Below, in pieces: positions 18,304 to 26,882 of a stretch of DNA of 40,701 nucleotides; the first letter of the stretch is position 1; each line of letters begins with the position of its first letter. Location: positions 1-40,701 of the forward strand of contig CAJWNY010000019.1 in NCBI GenBank assembly GCA_913043815.1. The letters are read 5' to 3'. Position numbers and translations under genes: made by a program. The stretch is from an uncultured Gammaproteobacteria bacterium (GTDB taxonomy: Bacteria > Pseudomonadota > Gammaproteobacteria > Pseudomonadales > Azotimanducaceae). Below the pieces are notes generated by a model. The model saw only the letters and a program-made list of their open reading frames with translations, did no database searches and was not told where the DNA came from.

Positions 18304-19398
18304 ATGCAAGCAACCCAGACAACGAAGAACGGTTTTTTACTTATCAATTTGGGTACGCCTAAATCGCCTTCGGTTAAAGATGTGCGAGAGTATCTGGGTG
18401 AGTTTCTTATGGACCGTCACGTCCTAGACGTGCCATGGTTTTTACGCAAAATCATTGTCAGTGGCTTTATTCTGCCATTTAGACCAAAGGGCAGCGCAGA
18501 AGCTTATAGCAAAATTTGGACGAAGGAAGGGTCGCCTTTGTTGGTCAAAAGCCAAACATTAGCTGACAGCTTAGAATCTGCACTGGGAGAACCCGTAGTC
18601 TTAAGCATGCGCTATGGCAGCCCAAGCATTCCCGATGGCATACAGGCGCTTAAAACACGTGGTGTCGATAACGTATGTATTATCCCGCTCTACCCGCAGC
18701 ACGCCGACTCTACAATTACTACCTCCATCGAGGCTGCTGTTGGCGCGTTGCCAGACGGGATGTCCTCTTTTGTCATGCCTCCTTTTTACAAGAAACCACA
18801 ACATGTTAAAGCGTGGGGCGAAGTTATTCGCGAGAACCTACCTGAGAAGTGGGACCACTTATTATTCAGCTACCACGGCTTACCTGAACGTCACCTAGAA
18901 ACCGCAGACCCAACTAAAAAACATTGCTTGAATTGCGACGACTGCTGCGCTGTGCCGTCACCTGCCCACGACACCTGTTATCGGCACCAAGTTTATGAGA
19001 CGTCTAAGGAAATCGTTAAATATCTGGGGATGCGAGACGACCAATACGGCGTGAGTTTTCAATCTCGATTGGGACGCCTGCCTTGGCTTACTCCCTATAC
19101 CGACAAGGTACTAGAGGCGCTTCCAGAAAAAGGCATTAAAAATGTTGCAGTGGTTTGCCCCGCTTTTGTCGTGGACAACTTGGAGACACTGGAAGAAATG
19201 GGCATGCAGGGTCACGAGACATTTATGGAAGCAGGCGGTGAAACTTTTACCTTGATTCCGTGCATTAACGACAATCCTGTTTGGGTAGAGGGCCTAGCTG
19301 AATTATGCCGCAAGGAGAGCATCGCTAACGCTTCCTCTTCCTCTTCCTCTTCCTCTTCCTCTTCCTCTTCCTCTTCCTCTTCCTCTTTAACAGTTTAA
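18304..19398 (+). CDS. hemH: Ferrochelatase with internal cysteine cluster and poly-serine tail
   Basis: A 364-residue ferrochelatase that inserts Fe(II) into protoporphyrin IX, the last step of haem synthesis. FLLINLGTPKSPSVKDVREYL starts at residue 11; catalytic H191 lies in SYHGLPERH; E294 in DNLETLEE is the second conserved active-site residue. Cysteines at 208, 211, 214, 215 and 225 form a cluster just after the SYHG segment; similar internal clusters in some bacterial ferrochelatases bind [2Fe-2S]. The protein ends in 18 consecutive serines (344-361) plus Leu-Thr-Val, encoded by a hexanucleotide repeat; typical relatives stop near residue 340. I chose ATG 18304, with AAGAG upstream, over ATG 18223, which adds 27 residues unlike the family. 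Confidence 0.93.
   Translation: MQATQTTKNGFLLINLGTPKSPSVKDVREYLGEFLMDRHVLDVPWFLRKIIVSGFILPFRPKGSAEAYSKIWTKEGSPLLVKSQTLADSLESALGEPVVLSMRYGSPSIPDGIQALKTRGVDNVCIIPLYPQHADSTITTSIEAAVGALPDGMSSFVMPPFYKKPQHVKAWGEVIRENLPEKWDHLLFSYHGLPERHLETADPTKKHCLNCDDCCAVPSPAHDTCYRHQVYETSKEIVKYLGMRDDQYGVSFQSRLGRLPWLTPYTDKVLEALPEKGIKNVAVVCPAFVVDNLETLEEMGMQGHETFMEAGGETFTLIPCINDNPVWVEGLAELCRKESIANASSSSSSSSSSSSSSSSSSLTV
19332..19385 (+). repeat. Hexanucleotide tandem repeat (TTCCTC)x9 inside hemH
   Basis: Nine exact copies of TTCCTC run without a break at the 3' end of hemH. Read in frame they alternate the serine codons TCC and TCT. Loss or gain of units keeps the frame, so copy change would alter only tail length. 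The lack of any imperfect unit suggests recent expansion by slippage. Confidence 0.97.
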
Positions 19399-19401
19399 GT
19401 A

Positions 19402-19433
19402 GTGCCGCTGTCCCTAATCAAGAGCAGCGGCAC
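19402..19433. terminator. Hairpin between convergent hemH and lysR-type gene
   Basis: GTGCCGCTG (19402-19410) and CAGCGGCAC (19425-19433) form a perfect nine-base-pair GC-rich stem with a 14-base loop, lying between the stop codons of two convergent genes. Neither side carries a strong T-run, so it is probably a weak bidirectional terminator or an mRNA 3'-end stabiliser. Confidence 0.5.
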
Positions 19434-19452
19434 AAACACTCGCATTGGAGGA

Positions 19453-20316
19453 CTAATCGCCCTCTATCTCACCGGCTAACCGAGAAACCTCGTTATAGAA
19501 AGAACGTACTAACTCCTGAGAAAACATAGACTTTCGGGCGACAAACCTGACCGGTCTAGTTAGTCCAGACTTATCTAACTCAAGGATTTTATCCTTAGGC
19601 ACTGACAAAGTCCGTGCCACACCCACCGGGACCAGCCCATGACCGAATCCGGAGAGGGCCATTTGCGCCACCGCGAAAAAGGATTCCAAAGACGCTATCC
19701 TATTGAGATTCATGTGTTGCATATTTTCCTCAATAGACCCCCAAGCACCAGAACGCGATTCAATGGTCATCACATCTAAAGCATCCCCGTTTTTGTACTT
19801 CAGTGCACCAAGCCCAGAGGGAATAATCACCATCGGTTCTTGACGAATAACCTCGGATACCAAATCAGAATCCGCATCTGGGCTACCCGTACAAATACCC
19901 ACCATATATTCACCGGAGCGCAGACGGTCAAGGACCACCGGTGAACGTTGAGCGTGAAATTCAAACTCAACGCTGGGCATTACATCACGCACTTTAGAAA
20001 ACAGATCTGAGCCCCAACTCGCCAAAATAGCCTCTGAAACGCCAAGAATAATTTTACCTTTACGTAAGGCGTTATCTTCTAAAAACACACTGCGAAGTTC
20101 AGACAACAGCGGTGTAACGCGCTCAACCAAACGGGTTCCGTGATGGGTGAGAACAACTCGGCGACCGTGCCGCTCTATCAGGTCCCGATCATAGTACCGT
20201 TCTAACGAAGCAATTCTTTTGCTTACCGCAGACTGTGAAATGCGGAGTGCGGTGCTAGCTTCCATCATAGTACCAGCCTTGGATAACGCGACTAATGTCT
20301 CTAGATTTTCTATCAT
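19453..20316 (-). CDS. LysR family transcriptional regulator
   Basis: A 287-residue LysR-type regulator. The N-terminal winged helix-turn-helix (about residues 1-60) reads LETLVALSKAGTMMEAST, then ALRISQSAVSKRIASLERYYDRDLIER, the usual recognition helix and linker start. The rest is the periplasmic-binding-protein-like effector domain, beginning at KIILGVSEAILASWG near residue 90. LysR regulators typically control a divergent neighbour and themselves; the divergent gene here encodes a TauE/SafE-type permease 83 bases away, with adjacent inverted repeats in between. The effector is unknown; a sulfur- or carboxylate-type compound would fit the permease family but is inference. Confidence 0.92.
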   Translation of the reverse strand: MIENLETLVALSKAGTMMEASTALRISQSAVSKRIASLERYYDRDLIERHGRRVVLTHHGTRLVERVTPLLSELRSVFLEDNALRKGKIILGVSEAILASWGSDLFSKVRDVMPSVEFEFHAQRSPVVLDRLRSGEYMVGICTGSPDADSDLVSEVIRQEPMVIIPSGLGALKYKNGDALDVMTIESRSGAWGSIEENMQHMNLNRIASLESFFAVAQMALSGFGHGLVPVGVARTLSVPKDKILELDKSGLTRPVRFVARKSMFSQELVRSFYNEVSRLAGEIEGD

Positions 20317-20368
20317 GACTCATATTCGTGCACAAGAAGACTTGATCATATTCTTATTCGTCGCTTTT

Positions 20369-20384
20369 TTCATGAATCATATGA
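20369..20384. promoter_or_regulatory. Two adjoining palindromes, candidate LysR-type operator
   Basis: TTCATGAA (20369-20376) and TCATATGA (20377-20384) are two perfect 8-base palindromes placed back to back in the 83-base gap between the divergent LysR gene and the permease gene. Their position just upstream of the permease ATG (20400) suits an operator. No binding evidence exists and AT-rich palindromes arise by chance. Confidence 0.3.
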
Positions 20385-20399
20385 ACTTATCGTCTTTCG

Positions 20400-21131
20400 A
20401 TGCTTTTCGTCGCACTCATCGTCACTGCCTTTTTCACCAGCGTGTTGTCTGGTTTAGTTGGTATGGCTGGAGGCGCGATACTCATGGCGGTACTAATCAC
20501 AATACTCCCAGTCTCAAGTGCCATGATACTACACGGTACTACCCAGGCCATGGCCAACGGTGCGAGGACACTATTGCTTAAAAAACATCTCATCTGGCAG
20601 CTACTGCCTGCCTATGGCTTAGGGGCTGCTTGCGCTGTGGGAATGGCCACATGGTTGGTATTAGTGCCGGACCCGGGCGTAGTACTTCTAGCCATTGGCA
20701 TTTTTCCTTGGGCTGCGCAGTGGAGTGGTCGACTAAATGGTTTGAATATCACTCAGCCACTGACCACCATTTCATGCGGCTTTATTGTGACCTTTGCGCA
20801 ACTAATAGCTGGCGCAGCCGGGCCTGTATTAGATGTATTTTATCTCAACAGTGGTTTAGGAAGACAAGCCATAGTTGCAAATAAGGCGCTGACTCAAACC
20901 ATAGGTCACTTACTGAGAATTTTGTACTACGGGGTACTTATCTCACTGGTCAGCGAATTACCCGGCTGGATATTTGCAGCCTCACTGGGTGCGGCAATTC
21001 TAGGAACTCGAGTAGGAACAATATTGCTAACTAAGTGGAATGACGCAGATTTCACCAAACTCAGTCGCCGCATAATTTTAACCGTCGCAACCATCTGCAT
21101 CTTTAGAGGCGTTTACGTTCTAGCCAGTTAA
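20400..21131 (+). CDS. TauE/SafE (TSUP) family permease
   Basis: A 243-residue integral membrane protein with about seven or eight hydrophobic segments. The first half has the family motif FFTSVLSGLVGMAGGAILM, a glycine-rich re-entrant region, and HGTTQAMANGARTLL; the second half has a related repeat, ISCGFIVTFAQLIAGAAGPVLDVF. TSUP members move sulfite, sulfoacetate, sulfolactate or other small organic acids across the inner membrane. No clear ribosome site precedes ATG 20400, and no better in-frame start is visible upstream. The gene is divergent from the LysR regulator, which probably controls it. About 110 bases without a gene follow before the convergent carboxylase gene. Confidence 0.85.
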   Translation: MLFVALIVTAFFTSVLSGLVGMAGGAILMAVLITILPVSSAMILHGTTQAMANGARTLLLKKHLIWQLLPAYGLGAACAVGMATWLVLVPDPGVVLLAIGIFPWAAQWSGRLNGLNITQPLTTISCGFIVTFAQLIAGAAGPVLDVFYLNSGLGRQAIVANKALTQTIGHLLRILYYGVLISLVSELPGWIFAASLGAAILGTRVGTILLTKWNDADFTKLSRRIILTVATICIFRGVYVLAS

Positions 21132-21244
21132 GTGGGCTACAATCACACAAACGAGCCACGGCACAAGCAAATGTTCCGCGTTATATGGCTAACGTAAATA
21201 GAATAGTTATGCCGACTTCGCCATCTAAAAGAAAAAACCGTTAG

Positions 21245-24200
21245 TTAAGTCGGTTTCACCACAAAGAGCAGATCTCCCGCATTGACCTGCTGGCCATCAC
21301 TTATATTCACCCGCGTTACTTGATAACTGCGATCAGGGTCGTAGACGACGCCACCTACGTTAAAGTCTTTCAGGGTTAGCGGATTAAAGACCTTCATAGC
21401 TTCCAGCTGACAAAGTGTTTCTGTTACGCTAATCTTCTGCCCCACTGCCACGTACTCTGGCTCTGAGGGCGACGGCGCGCTATAGAAAATTGCAGTCGCA
21501 GGAGATAACACCTTTAACTCATCACTGCCATCTATGCGCACTGCGTTGCTGTCAATGCTTTCACCCTTGCCACCACCATCGGACTCTATTTCATTTATCA
21601 ACGCTTTTATATCAATGCGCTGTAACATCTCAGGCAGATAATTGGTGTCGTATATGCCTTTACGAAAGACTTCATCAGCAAGAATCATGCGTAATAATGG
21701 AATATTGGTGCAAATTCCAGTGATCACCACTCGACCTAAATAGTCGATTAGCTTGTCAGCGGCTGCATCTCTTGATTCCGCATGCACCACCAGTTGAGCA
21801 ACCATGCTGTCATAATATGGGGAAACAAATTTGCCCGGCCCTACAGCTGCAATAATCTCAACACCTTCTTCTTCGGGGAATATACATTCCTCTATCTGCC
21901 CGGGATGCGCACGAAAAATTACTTCGCCACCAGCTCGTACCACTAATCGCTCGGCAGTAACTCTGGCTTCAATAGAATAACCATGGTCGGTGATCTTGAG
22001 GTCCGCAATCGATTCGCCAGAGGCGATTCTAAATTGTTCTGCAACAATATTTACCCCAGAAGTCCATTCTGTAACCGGGTGCTCTACTTGCAAACGTGTA
22101 TTCATTTCCATGAAATAGACTGCGTTTGAACGCAAGTCGTAAATAAACTCCACGGTACCGGCGCCAACGTACCCCACTTCATCCGCTATATCTGCGGTTG
22201 AGCGTAAAACAGTGGCGAGTAAGTCGTTGGGCAGCATGGTTGAACCAGACTCCTCAATAACCTTTTGCTTATCGCGCTGAACACTACAGTCTCTAATACC
22301 TAATACCCGCGTGTTGCCGTGTGTATCACGCAACAATTGAGCCTCAATATGACGCAGCGAGGTAACATATTTCTCTAAATAAACATCACCGTTACCAAAA
22401 GCGCTGCGTGCTTCAAGCCCTACACGGTAAAAAAGTTGTTCGAAATCTTGAGGGCCTTCTACAACTTGAATACCTTTTCCGCCACCGCCGTGAACGGCTT
22501 TAATGAGAATTGGATAACCAATATCGAGCGCAACTTCTGCCGCCCGCTCTACGTTAGTCATAATGCCATGGCTACCGGGCACAACAGGCACCTTCAACCT
22601 TAGAGCGGTATTAATCGCATTAGACTTGTTACCCATAGTCTCCATGCTGGAGACTGGCGGCCCAATAAAGTTAATCCCTCTGCTTCGCACCAATTCTGCG
22701 AAACCTGAGTTTTCAGAGAGGAAGCCGATTCCTGGGTGTAGACTATCGACGCCTTCATTTTCGGCTACGTTCAGCACACTCTTTGCGTTCAGATAACTTT
22801 CATCTGGTGTGTTACCACCAATACATACAACGGTATCTTGTGGTCGCAACTGATCTACAGCCGTGGACTCCATGTCAGGATCACTTTGCACCAAGACAAC
22901 GTCTATATCTTGCTGCTGCGCAATACTAATCAGTTTTGCAGCAGTACAACCTCGAGCATGTATCAGTACCTTACGTGTTGGACGAATCAACTCTTCCTCT
23001 GTAATGACAGATCTCTGAGCCACCACTATGGGAGTTTGTTCCTCTAAACCGCCTGACAAAATCCCAGCAATAACCCCTTCTACTGAATTCTTTGGGTGAG
23101 GTATTTCGGCGTCTACTTCAGCTAGATTTTCCTCTAGTTCTGGATAAAACGGATGCTTAACCAAACCCTGCATCGAACCGGGAGTGACAGACAAATAGTT
23201 CGATAAAATAGACTTCAAAGGCAAGTTTGAAGAAACAACAATTTGCCCCGCAAAAGGCATGCTTGTACCTGAGAAATAGTAAGTCTGAACCAAAGGATGA
23301 GTTACAAAACTTGCTTGCGCGCCACCCGTGCAATCCCCGTAGCCAAAAATAATAACCGGCAGATCGTGATCTCTAACAAATCGTGTAATTCGGTCATTTA
23401 CAGCAGCCATTGAAAATAACGCGCCTGCACCTTCTTTAGTTTGCATACCACCAGAGGATATGAAACAAACCACTGGCAAACTCTGCTCCGCACACTCTAC
23501 TAATAAGCGGCAAACCTTCTCAGCGCTAGCCATATCAAAAGCCCCGGCCTGGAATTGCACGTTCGAGATGACTACGCCAACACGAGGATTAGCGATGGCG
23601 CCTTCGTTAGTCTCTTTTAACTCCCCAATCCCGGTGATAACACCACAAGGCGGTAAATTATTATTTAATGCATTCTCGATAGAAAGTCTAAAGCCGGGAA
23701 ATGAACACGGATCAGAACTGAGCAAATCATCGTAGCGACTTTCCCATTGATCAAAATACCGATCAATAATTTCTTGGTAACCAAACTTATTGTTAGCTTT
23801 AACTTTGCGCAAAACGCCCTGCATTTGCAGATCATTATAGGCCATGTTCAAGCGGTTCCAAAAATCTTTTCGACGTCCAATATTGCGCGGCGTAATACGC
23901 CCTTGATAACTCTTACCACCTCTTTCAGCCACCACATAGGAGTTAAGTAGCGTACCAAAGAAATAAGTCACAATAACAAACAGAGCGTCAGCCAAGTGCG
24001 CGAAGCTTAACTTCTTCCACTCTTCTATTATGCGGAAGAATTCGACACCTTTAGGCATCTTCAATATGCGCTGATACCAATCAAATAACTGGCTTTTCAG
24101 CGCGGCCTGATCGATCGCATCGGCTACTGGAATTTTCAACGACACGCCCGCCGCAGACAAGGAGTTATCTATCAATTTCTCAGCGCTTGCAAATGAAAGC

Positions 24201-26098
24201 ACCTGATCTGTTTGGGCTTCATGGGCTATGGTTTCTAAACGACCAATGGCTTCATCATAAAAGGCATCAAACAAGAGTAAATTTTCGCACTCCTTGATGA
24301 AGTCATGACGCAACTCTTCATTGAGTAGCACATCGAGAATTGTCATATCTGCCAGCGCAATGGGCTCAACGCCACTAGCGAGGGCTTCTATCATTCCCTC
24401 CGACAGGGCGACCAAATAACTTCTGTTCGTCTTAACATCTGAACCATCACCACCATCTACGAGGCAGGGACCAGTAATGAGCATGTTCAACTCAGCGGTC
24501 AATTGCTTTGCAACAAACGTATCCGAAAGGCCAGCCACGGTCTGTTTAGCAAGGAGCTTTTTACCCTCATAAGAAAAACGTTCCAGCAGCAACGATTGCA
24601 AGTTAGGGTTATTTGCTGCCATTTCAAGTAATGCTCGAGGACTCTTAACGTCCGTAATTTGCAAAATATGACGAGTATCTTCGTGCGTCTCTAGGTAACT
24701 CTTAAGCGACTCTAAATTCCACGCAGCTTCCTTTTTCCAGCGGTTATAAAGGAAGGCCCCTACCGTCGAAAGAATATTATTTCTCGCCAACTCGTAGTTC
24801 TCTTTGGGCTCACCAAAGATCATTTGAGCAATACGGCCGCGCTCGTCGTTCATAGCTTGGCGCTTATCCGTGTAATTGCGCCACGCTTTAGAGAGCGGTT
24901 CGTCGTAAACGACTTTATCTGGATCTTGCAACCAATAAAGAAAGGTTTGGCGACGCTCGCGATCGGCGCGGATATGCAATTCACCAGAGGGGATCTCTTG
25001 GCTGGCTAGACGACCATATTGTTGAACACTGGTTGCTTTTATGCGCTTGCGCACCTGCAAGTAGCGCAGGTACCTATAAGCAATACCAAAAACGTTGACA
25101 TATTCTGTTGGGTTTCTTGTCAGAGTCAGTGAAGCGCTGTTTTCCATTGCCTGCAATTGGCTCGAGGGCTTCAAGTACCGCAAGAGGCTTTGCTTATAGT
25201 GATCCAAAATATATGGATTTTCTGCGACAAAGTCTTTGGTCAAGTTTTCAATATTTACAATACTGCCGACCAATGCACTGCGCAGTTTTTCAATTTGCTG
25301 CGGAGGATCATTTGGGCTGTAGTCAACAATGGCATCGATATTACCCTGAGCATGCAGCTCAGGCGCTGACAAGCCAACATACTTTGCACACTCCTGCCAG
25401 GATAAGTTTAGCCGCCTAGCAATATTCGCCAAACCAGCAGGTTGTATAGTACTAAATACACCGTCGCGCAGGCAGAGTATCAAATTACTTGCTGCCAAAG
25501 GTATGGCGCCGCCAGAATACCCTACGCCATAAATGACACCTACGGTGGGTACATCGACGTTGCTCATTTCAGCAATGAGACGGCTGATGCTGTGGGCTTG
25601 ATTATTCGCATTGGCTTCTTCGCCTGCGTCAGCTCCTGGGGTGTCCATAAAACTGACTAGCGGAATGGCTCTGGCGGAGCAATATTCTGCGAAAGATGCG
25701 GCACGCAAATGATGCTGAGGCATCCAACTGCCTTTTTCACTAGATCTGTCCTGGGCAATAAACCCTACAGGTCTTTTCCCCCCGGTCGGGAAATCCATTA
25801 GAAGCACAGCTTGATAAAATGGGCCTAGGCTGTCCTCTTCTATCACTTTGCCCAATTGTCTAATTGTTAATGGCGCGGATTCGCGACCTTGGGCTTCGGC
25901 GGGAGCAACAACCGCCTCTATATAGGCATCTATATCAAGCGCGGAGAGTCTGTCGTTTAGTTGTTCAATTTCGTGTTTCGACAATAACCCAGGGACGGGT
26001 TGATCCTCTTGCTTGATGTCAGGAAACGATGAAAAGTCTTTTGCTAGGTTCTCGGCAATGAAAAAAAGTCTATCACCTTCAATGAGCTGTTTTTGCAC
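21245..26098 (-). CDS. Single-chain acyl-CoA (acetyl-CoA-type) carboxylase, CTalpha-CTbeta-BC-BCCP
   Basis: A 1617-residue biotin-dependent carboxylase carrying all activities on one chain. Residues about 90-270 match AccA (VSFMDTPGADAGEEA, GVGYSGGAIPLAAS). Residues about 340-790 match nothing I recognise. Residues about 815-1010 match AccD (FISSGGMQTKEGAGALFSM, GDCTGGAQASF, MPFAGQIVV) but lack its zinc-ribbon cysteines. Residues about 1040-1490 are biotin carboxylase, with the ATP-grasp loop HGGGGKGI (1203-1210) and EMNTRLQVEHPVTEW (1331-1345). Residues about 1528-1617 are the biotin carrier, with LEAMKVF and biotin-accepting K1569. Acetyl-CoA to malonyl-CoA is the natural guess, but propionyl- or longer acyl-CoA is possible. 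GTG start at 26098 has no clear ribosome site; an in-frame TAG lies 9 bases upstream, so the chain cannot begin earlier. Confidence 0.88.
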   Translation of the reverse strand: MQKQLIEGDRLFFIAENLAKDFSSFPDIKQEDQPVPGLLSKHEIEQLNDRLSALDIDAYIEAVVAPAEAQGRESAPLTIRQLGKVIEEDSLGPFYQAVLLMDFPTGGKRPVGFIAQDRSSEKGSWMPQHHLRAASFAEYCSARAIPLVSFMDTPGADAGEEANANNQAHSISRLIAEMSNVDVPTVGVIYGVGYSGGAIPLAASNLILCLRDGVFSTIQPAGLANIARRLNLSWQECAKYVGLSAPELHAQGNIDAIVDYSPNDPPQQIEKLRSALVGSIVNIENLTKDFVAENPYILDHYKQSLLRYLKPSSQLQAMENSASLTLTRNPTEYVNVFGIAYRYLRYLQVRKRIKATSVQQYGRLASQEIPSGELHIRADRERRQTFLYWLQDPDKVVYDEPLSKAWRNYTDKRQAMNDERGRIAQMIFGEPKENYELARNNILSTVGAFLYNRWKKEAAWNLESLKSYLETHEDTRHILQITDVKSPRALLEMAANNPNLQSLLLERFSYEGKKLLAKQTVAGLSDTFVAKQLTAELNMLITGPCLVDGGDGSDVKTNRSYLVALSEGMIEALASGVEPIALADMTILDVLLNEELRHDFIKECENLLLFDAFYDEAIGRLETIAHEAQTDQVLSFASAEKLIDNSLSAAGVSLKIPVADAIDQAALKSQLFDWYQRILKMPKGVEFFRIIEEWKKLSFAHLADALFVIVTYFFGTLLNSYVVAERGGKSYQGRITPRNIGRRKDFWNRLNMAYNDLQMQGVLRKVKANNKFGYQEIIDRYFDQWESRYDDLLSSDPCSFPGFRLSIENALNNNLPPCGVITGIGELKETNEGAIANPRVGVVISNVQFQAGAFDMASAEKVCRLLVECAEQSLPVVCFISSGGMQTKEGAGALFSMAAVNDRITRFVRDHDLPVIIFGYGDCTGGAQASFVTHPLVQTYYFSGTSMPFAGQIVVSSNLPLKSILSNYLSVTPGSMQGLVKHPFYPELEENLAEVDAEIPHPKNSVEGVIAGILSGGLEEQTPIVVAQRSVITEEELIRPTRKVLIHARGCTAAKLISIAQQQDIDVVLVQSDPDMESTAVDQLRPQDTVVCIGGNTPDESYLNAKSVLNVAENEGVDSLHPGIGFLSENSGFAELVRSRGINFIGPPVSSMETMGNKSNAINTALRLKVPVVPGSHGIMTNVERAAEVALDIGYPILIKAVHGGGGKGIQVVEGPQDFEQLFYRVGLEARSAFGNGDVYLEKYVTSLRHIEAQLLRDTHGNTRVLGIRDCSVQRDKQKVIEESGSTMLPNDLLATVLRSTADIADEVGYVGAGTVEFIYDLRSNAVYFMEMNTRLQVEHPVTEWTSGVNIVAEQFRIASGESIADLKITDHGYSIEARVTAERLVVRAGGEVIFRAHPGQIEECIFPEEEGVEIIAAVGPGKFVSPYYDSMVAQLVVHAESRDAAADKLIDYLGRVVITGICTNIPLLRMILADEVFRKGIYDTNYLPEMLQRIDIKALINEIESDGGGKGESIDSNAVRIDGSDELKVLSPATAIFYSAPSPSEPEYVAVGQKISVTETLCQLEAMKVFNPLTLKDFNVGGVVYDPDRSYQVTRVNISDGQQVNAGDLLFVVKPT

Positions 26099-26165
26099 TA
26101 TTTTGGACTATCTAAAGAATAACGTTACTCTAGCTACTTGTGCCGCTAATCGCAATTCGAGCAAT

Positions 26166-26678
26166 ATGAAAAATATGACAAAAATCACCTGTTCCGTACT
26201 GACTATTTCCGACACACGCACATTCAAAGATGACAAGTCTGGAGACCTGTTGATCCAGTACATCAGCGACGCTGGACATGATGTGCACAATAGACAAATT
26301 GTAAGAGATGATATCTATGCGATCAGGTCCATGGTTTCACAGTGGATCGCCGCGCCCGAAGTGAACGTTATTATTACGACAGGCGGTACCGGATTTACTG
26401 GCAGAGACAGCACCCCCGAGGCGCTTAAGCCATTGTTTGACAAAGAAATTGAGGGCTTTGGAGAATTGTTTCGACAAATTTCTTTTGGTGAAATTGGCAC
26501 CTCTACCATTCAATCAAGGGCCACAGGGGGACTGGCGAACGGCACTTTGATTTTTAGCCTGCCAGGATCATCTGGCGCAGTAACCACAGGCTGGACAAAA
26601 ATTTTAGCAACTCAGCTAGACATCACTTTTCGCCCTTGTAACTTCGCCGAACTAATACCGCGTTTTAAAGAGGTCTAA
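26166..26678 (+). CDS. moaB: Molybdenum cofactor biosynthesis protein B
   Basis: A 170-residue MoaB/MogA-fold protein, acting in the adenylylation step that precedes molybdenum insertion into molybdopterin. The family landmarks are CSVLTISDTRTFKDDKSGD at the start, VIITTGGTGFTGRDSTPEAL in the middle (the TTGGTG and D-S/T-P-E motif that binds molybdopterin), and SLPGSSGAV near the end. I chose ATG 26166; the longer frame from 26013 would overlap the divergent carboxylase gene and adds an unrelated leader. The ribosome site is weak. A molybdoenzyme that could use the cofactor, MsrP, is encoded at 34609-35529. Confidence 0.9.
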   Translation: MKNMTKITCSVLTISDTRTFKDDKSGDLLIQYISDAGHDVHNRQIVRDDIYAIRSMVSQWIAAPEVNVIITTGGTGFTGRDSTPEALKPLFDKEIEGFGELFRQISFGEIGTSTIQSRATGGLANGTLIFSLPGSSGAVTTGWTKILATQLDITFRPCNFAELIPRFKEV

Positions 26679-26818
26679 CCTCCCCCATTCGGGGCTTGAG
26701 CGCTCGTTCACTGGCAAAATAAGGTATCGAAATGATGGCACTCAAGAGTAGCCCTCAACTGAGTCTCTCAGTAAACTCACGCATCCCGGGTACGAGTTTC
26801 AACAGAAATCTATTTATC

Positions 26819-26848
26819 ATCTAGTCTCAAGACGAGACTAGATTTTTT
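26819..26848 (+). terminator. Intrinsic terminator between moaB and the thiolase gene
   Basis: ATCTAGTCTC and GAGACTAGAT form a perfect ten-base-pair stem with the loop AAGAC, followed directly by TTTTTT. It separates moaB from the thiolase and lies 34 bases before the thiolase ATG. A promoter for the thiolase would have to overlap it, so it could also act as an attenuator in a thiolase leader. Confidence 0.85.
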
Positions 26849-26882
26849 CCAATATGATTAGCAGAGCAATAAGGACCATTCA

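Noticed and set aside
19332-19385. Phase-variable on/off switch in hemH
   Set aside because: The repeat unit is six bases, so copy changes keep the frame and cannot switch the gene off.
26013-26165. N-terminal extension of moaB by 51 residues
   Set aside because: It overlaps the divergent carboxylase gene and is unlike MoaB; ATG 26166 gives the normal family start.
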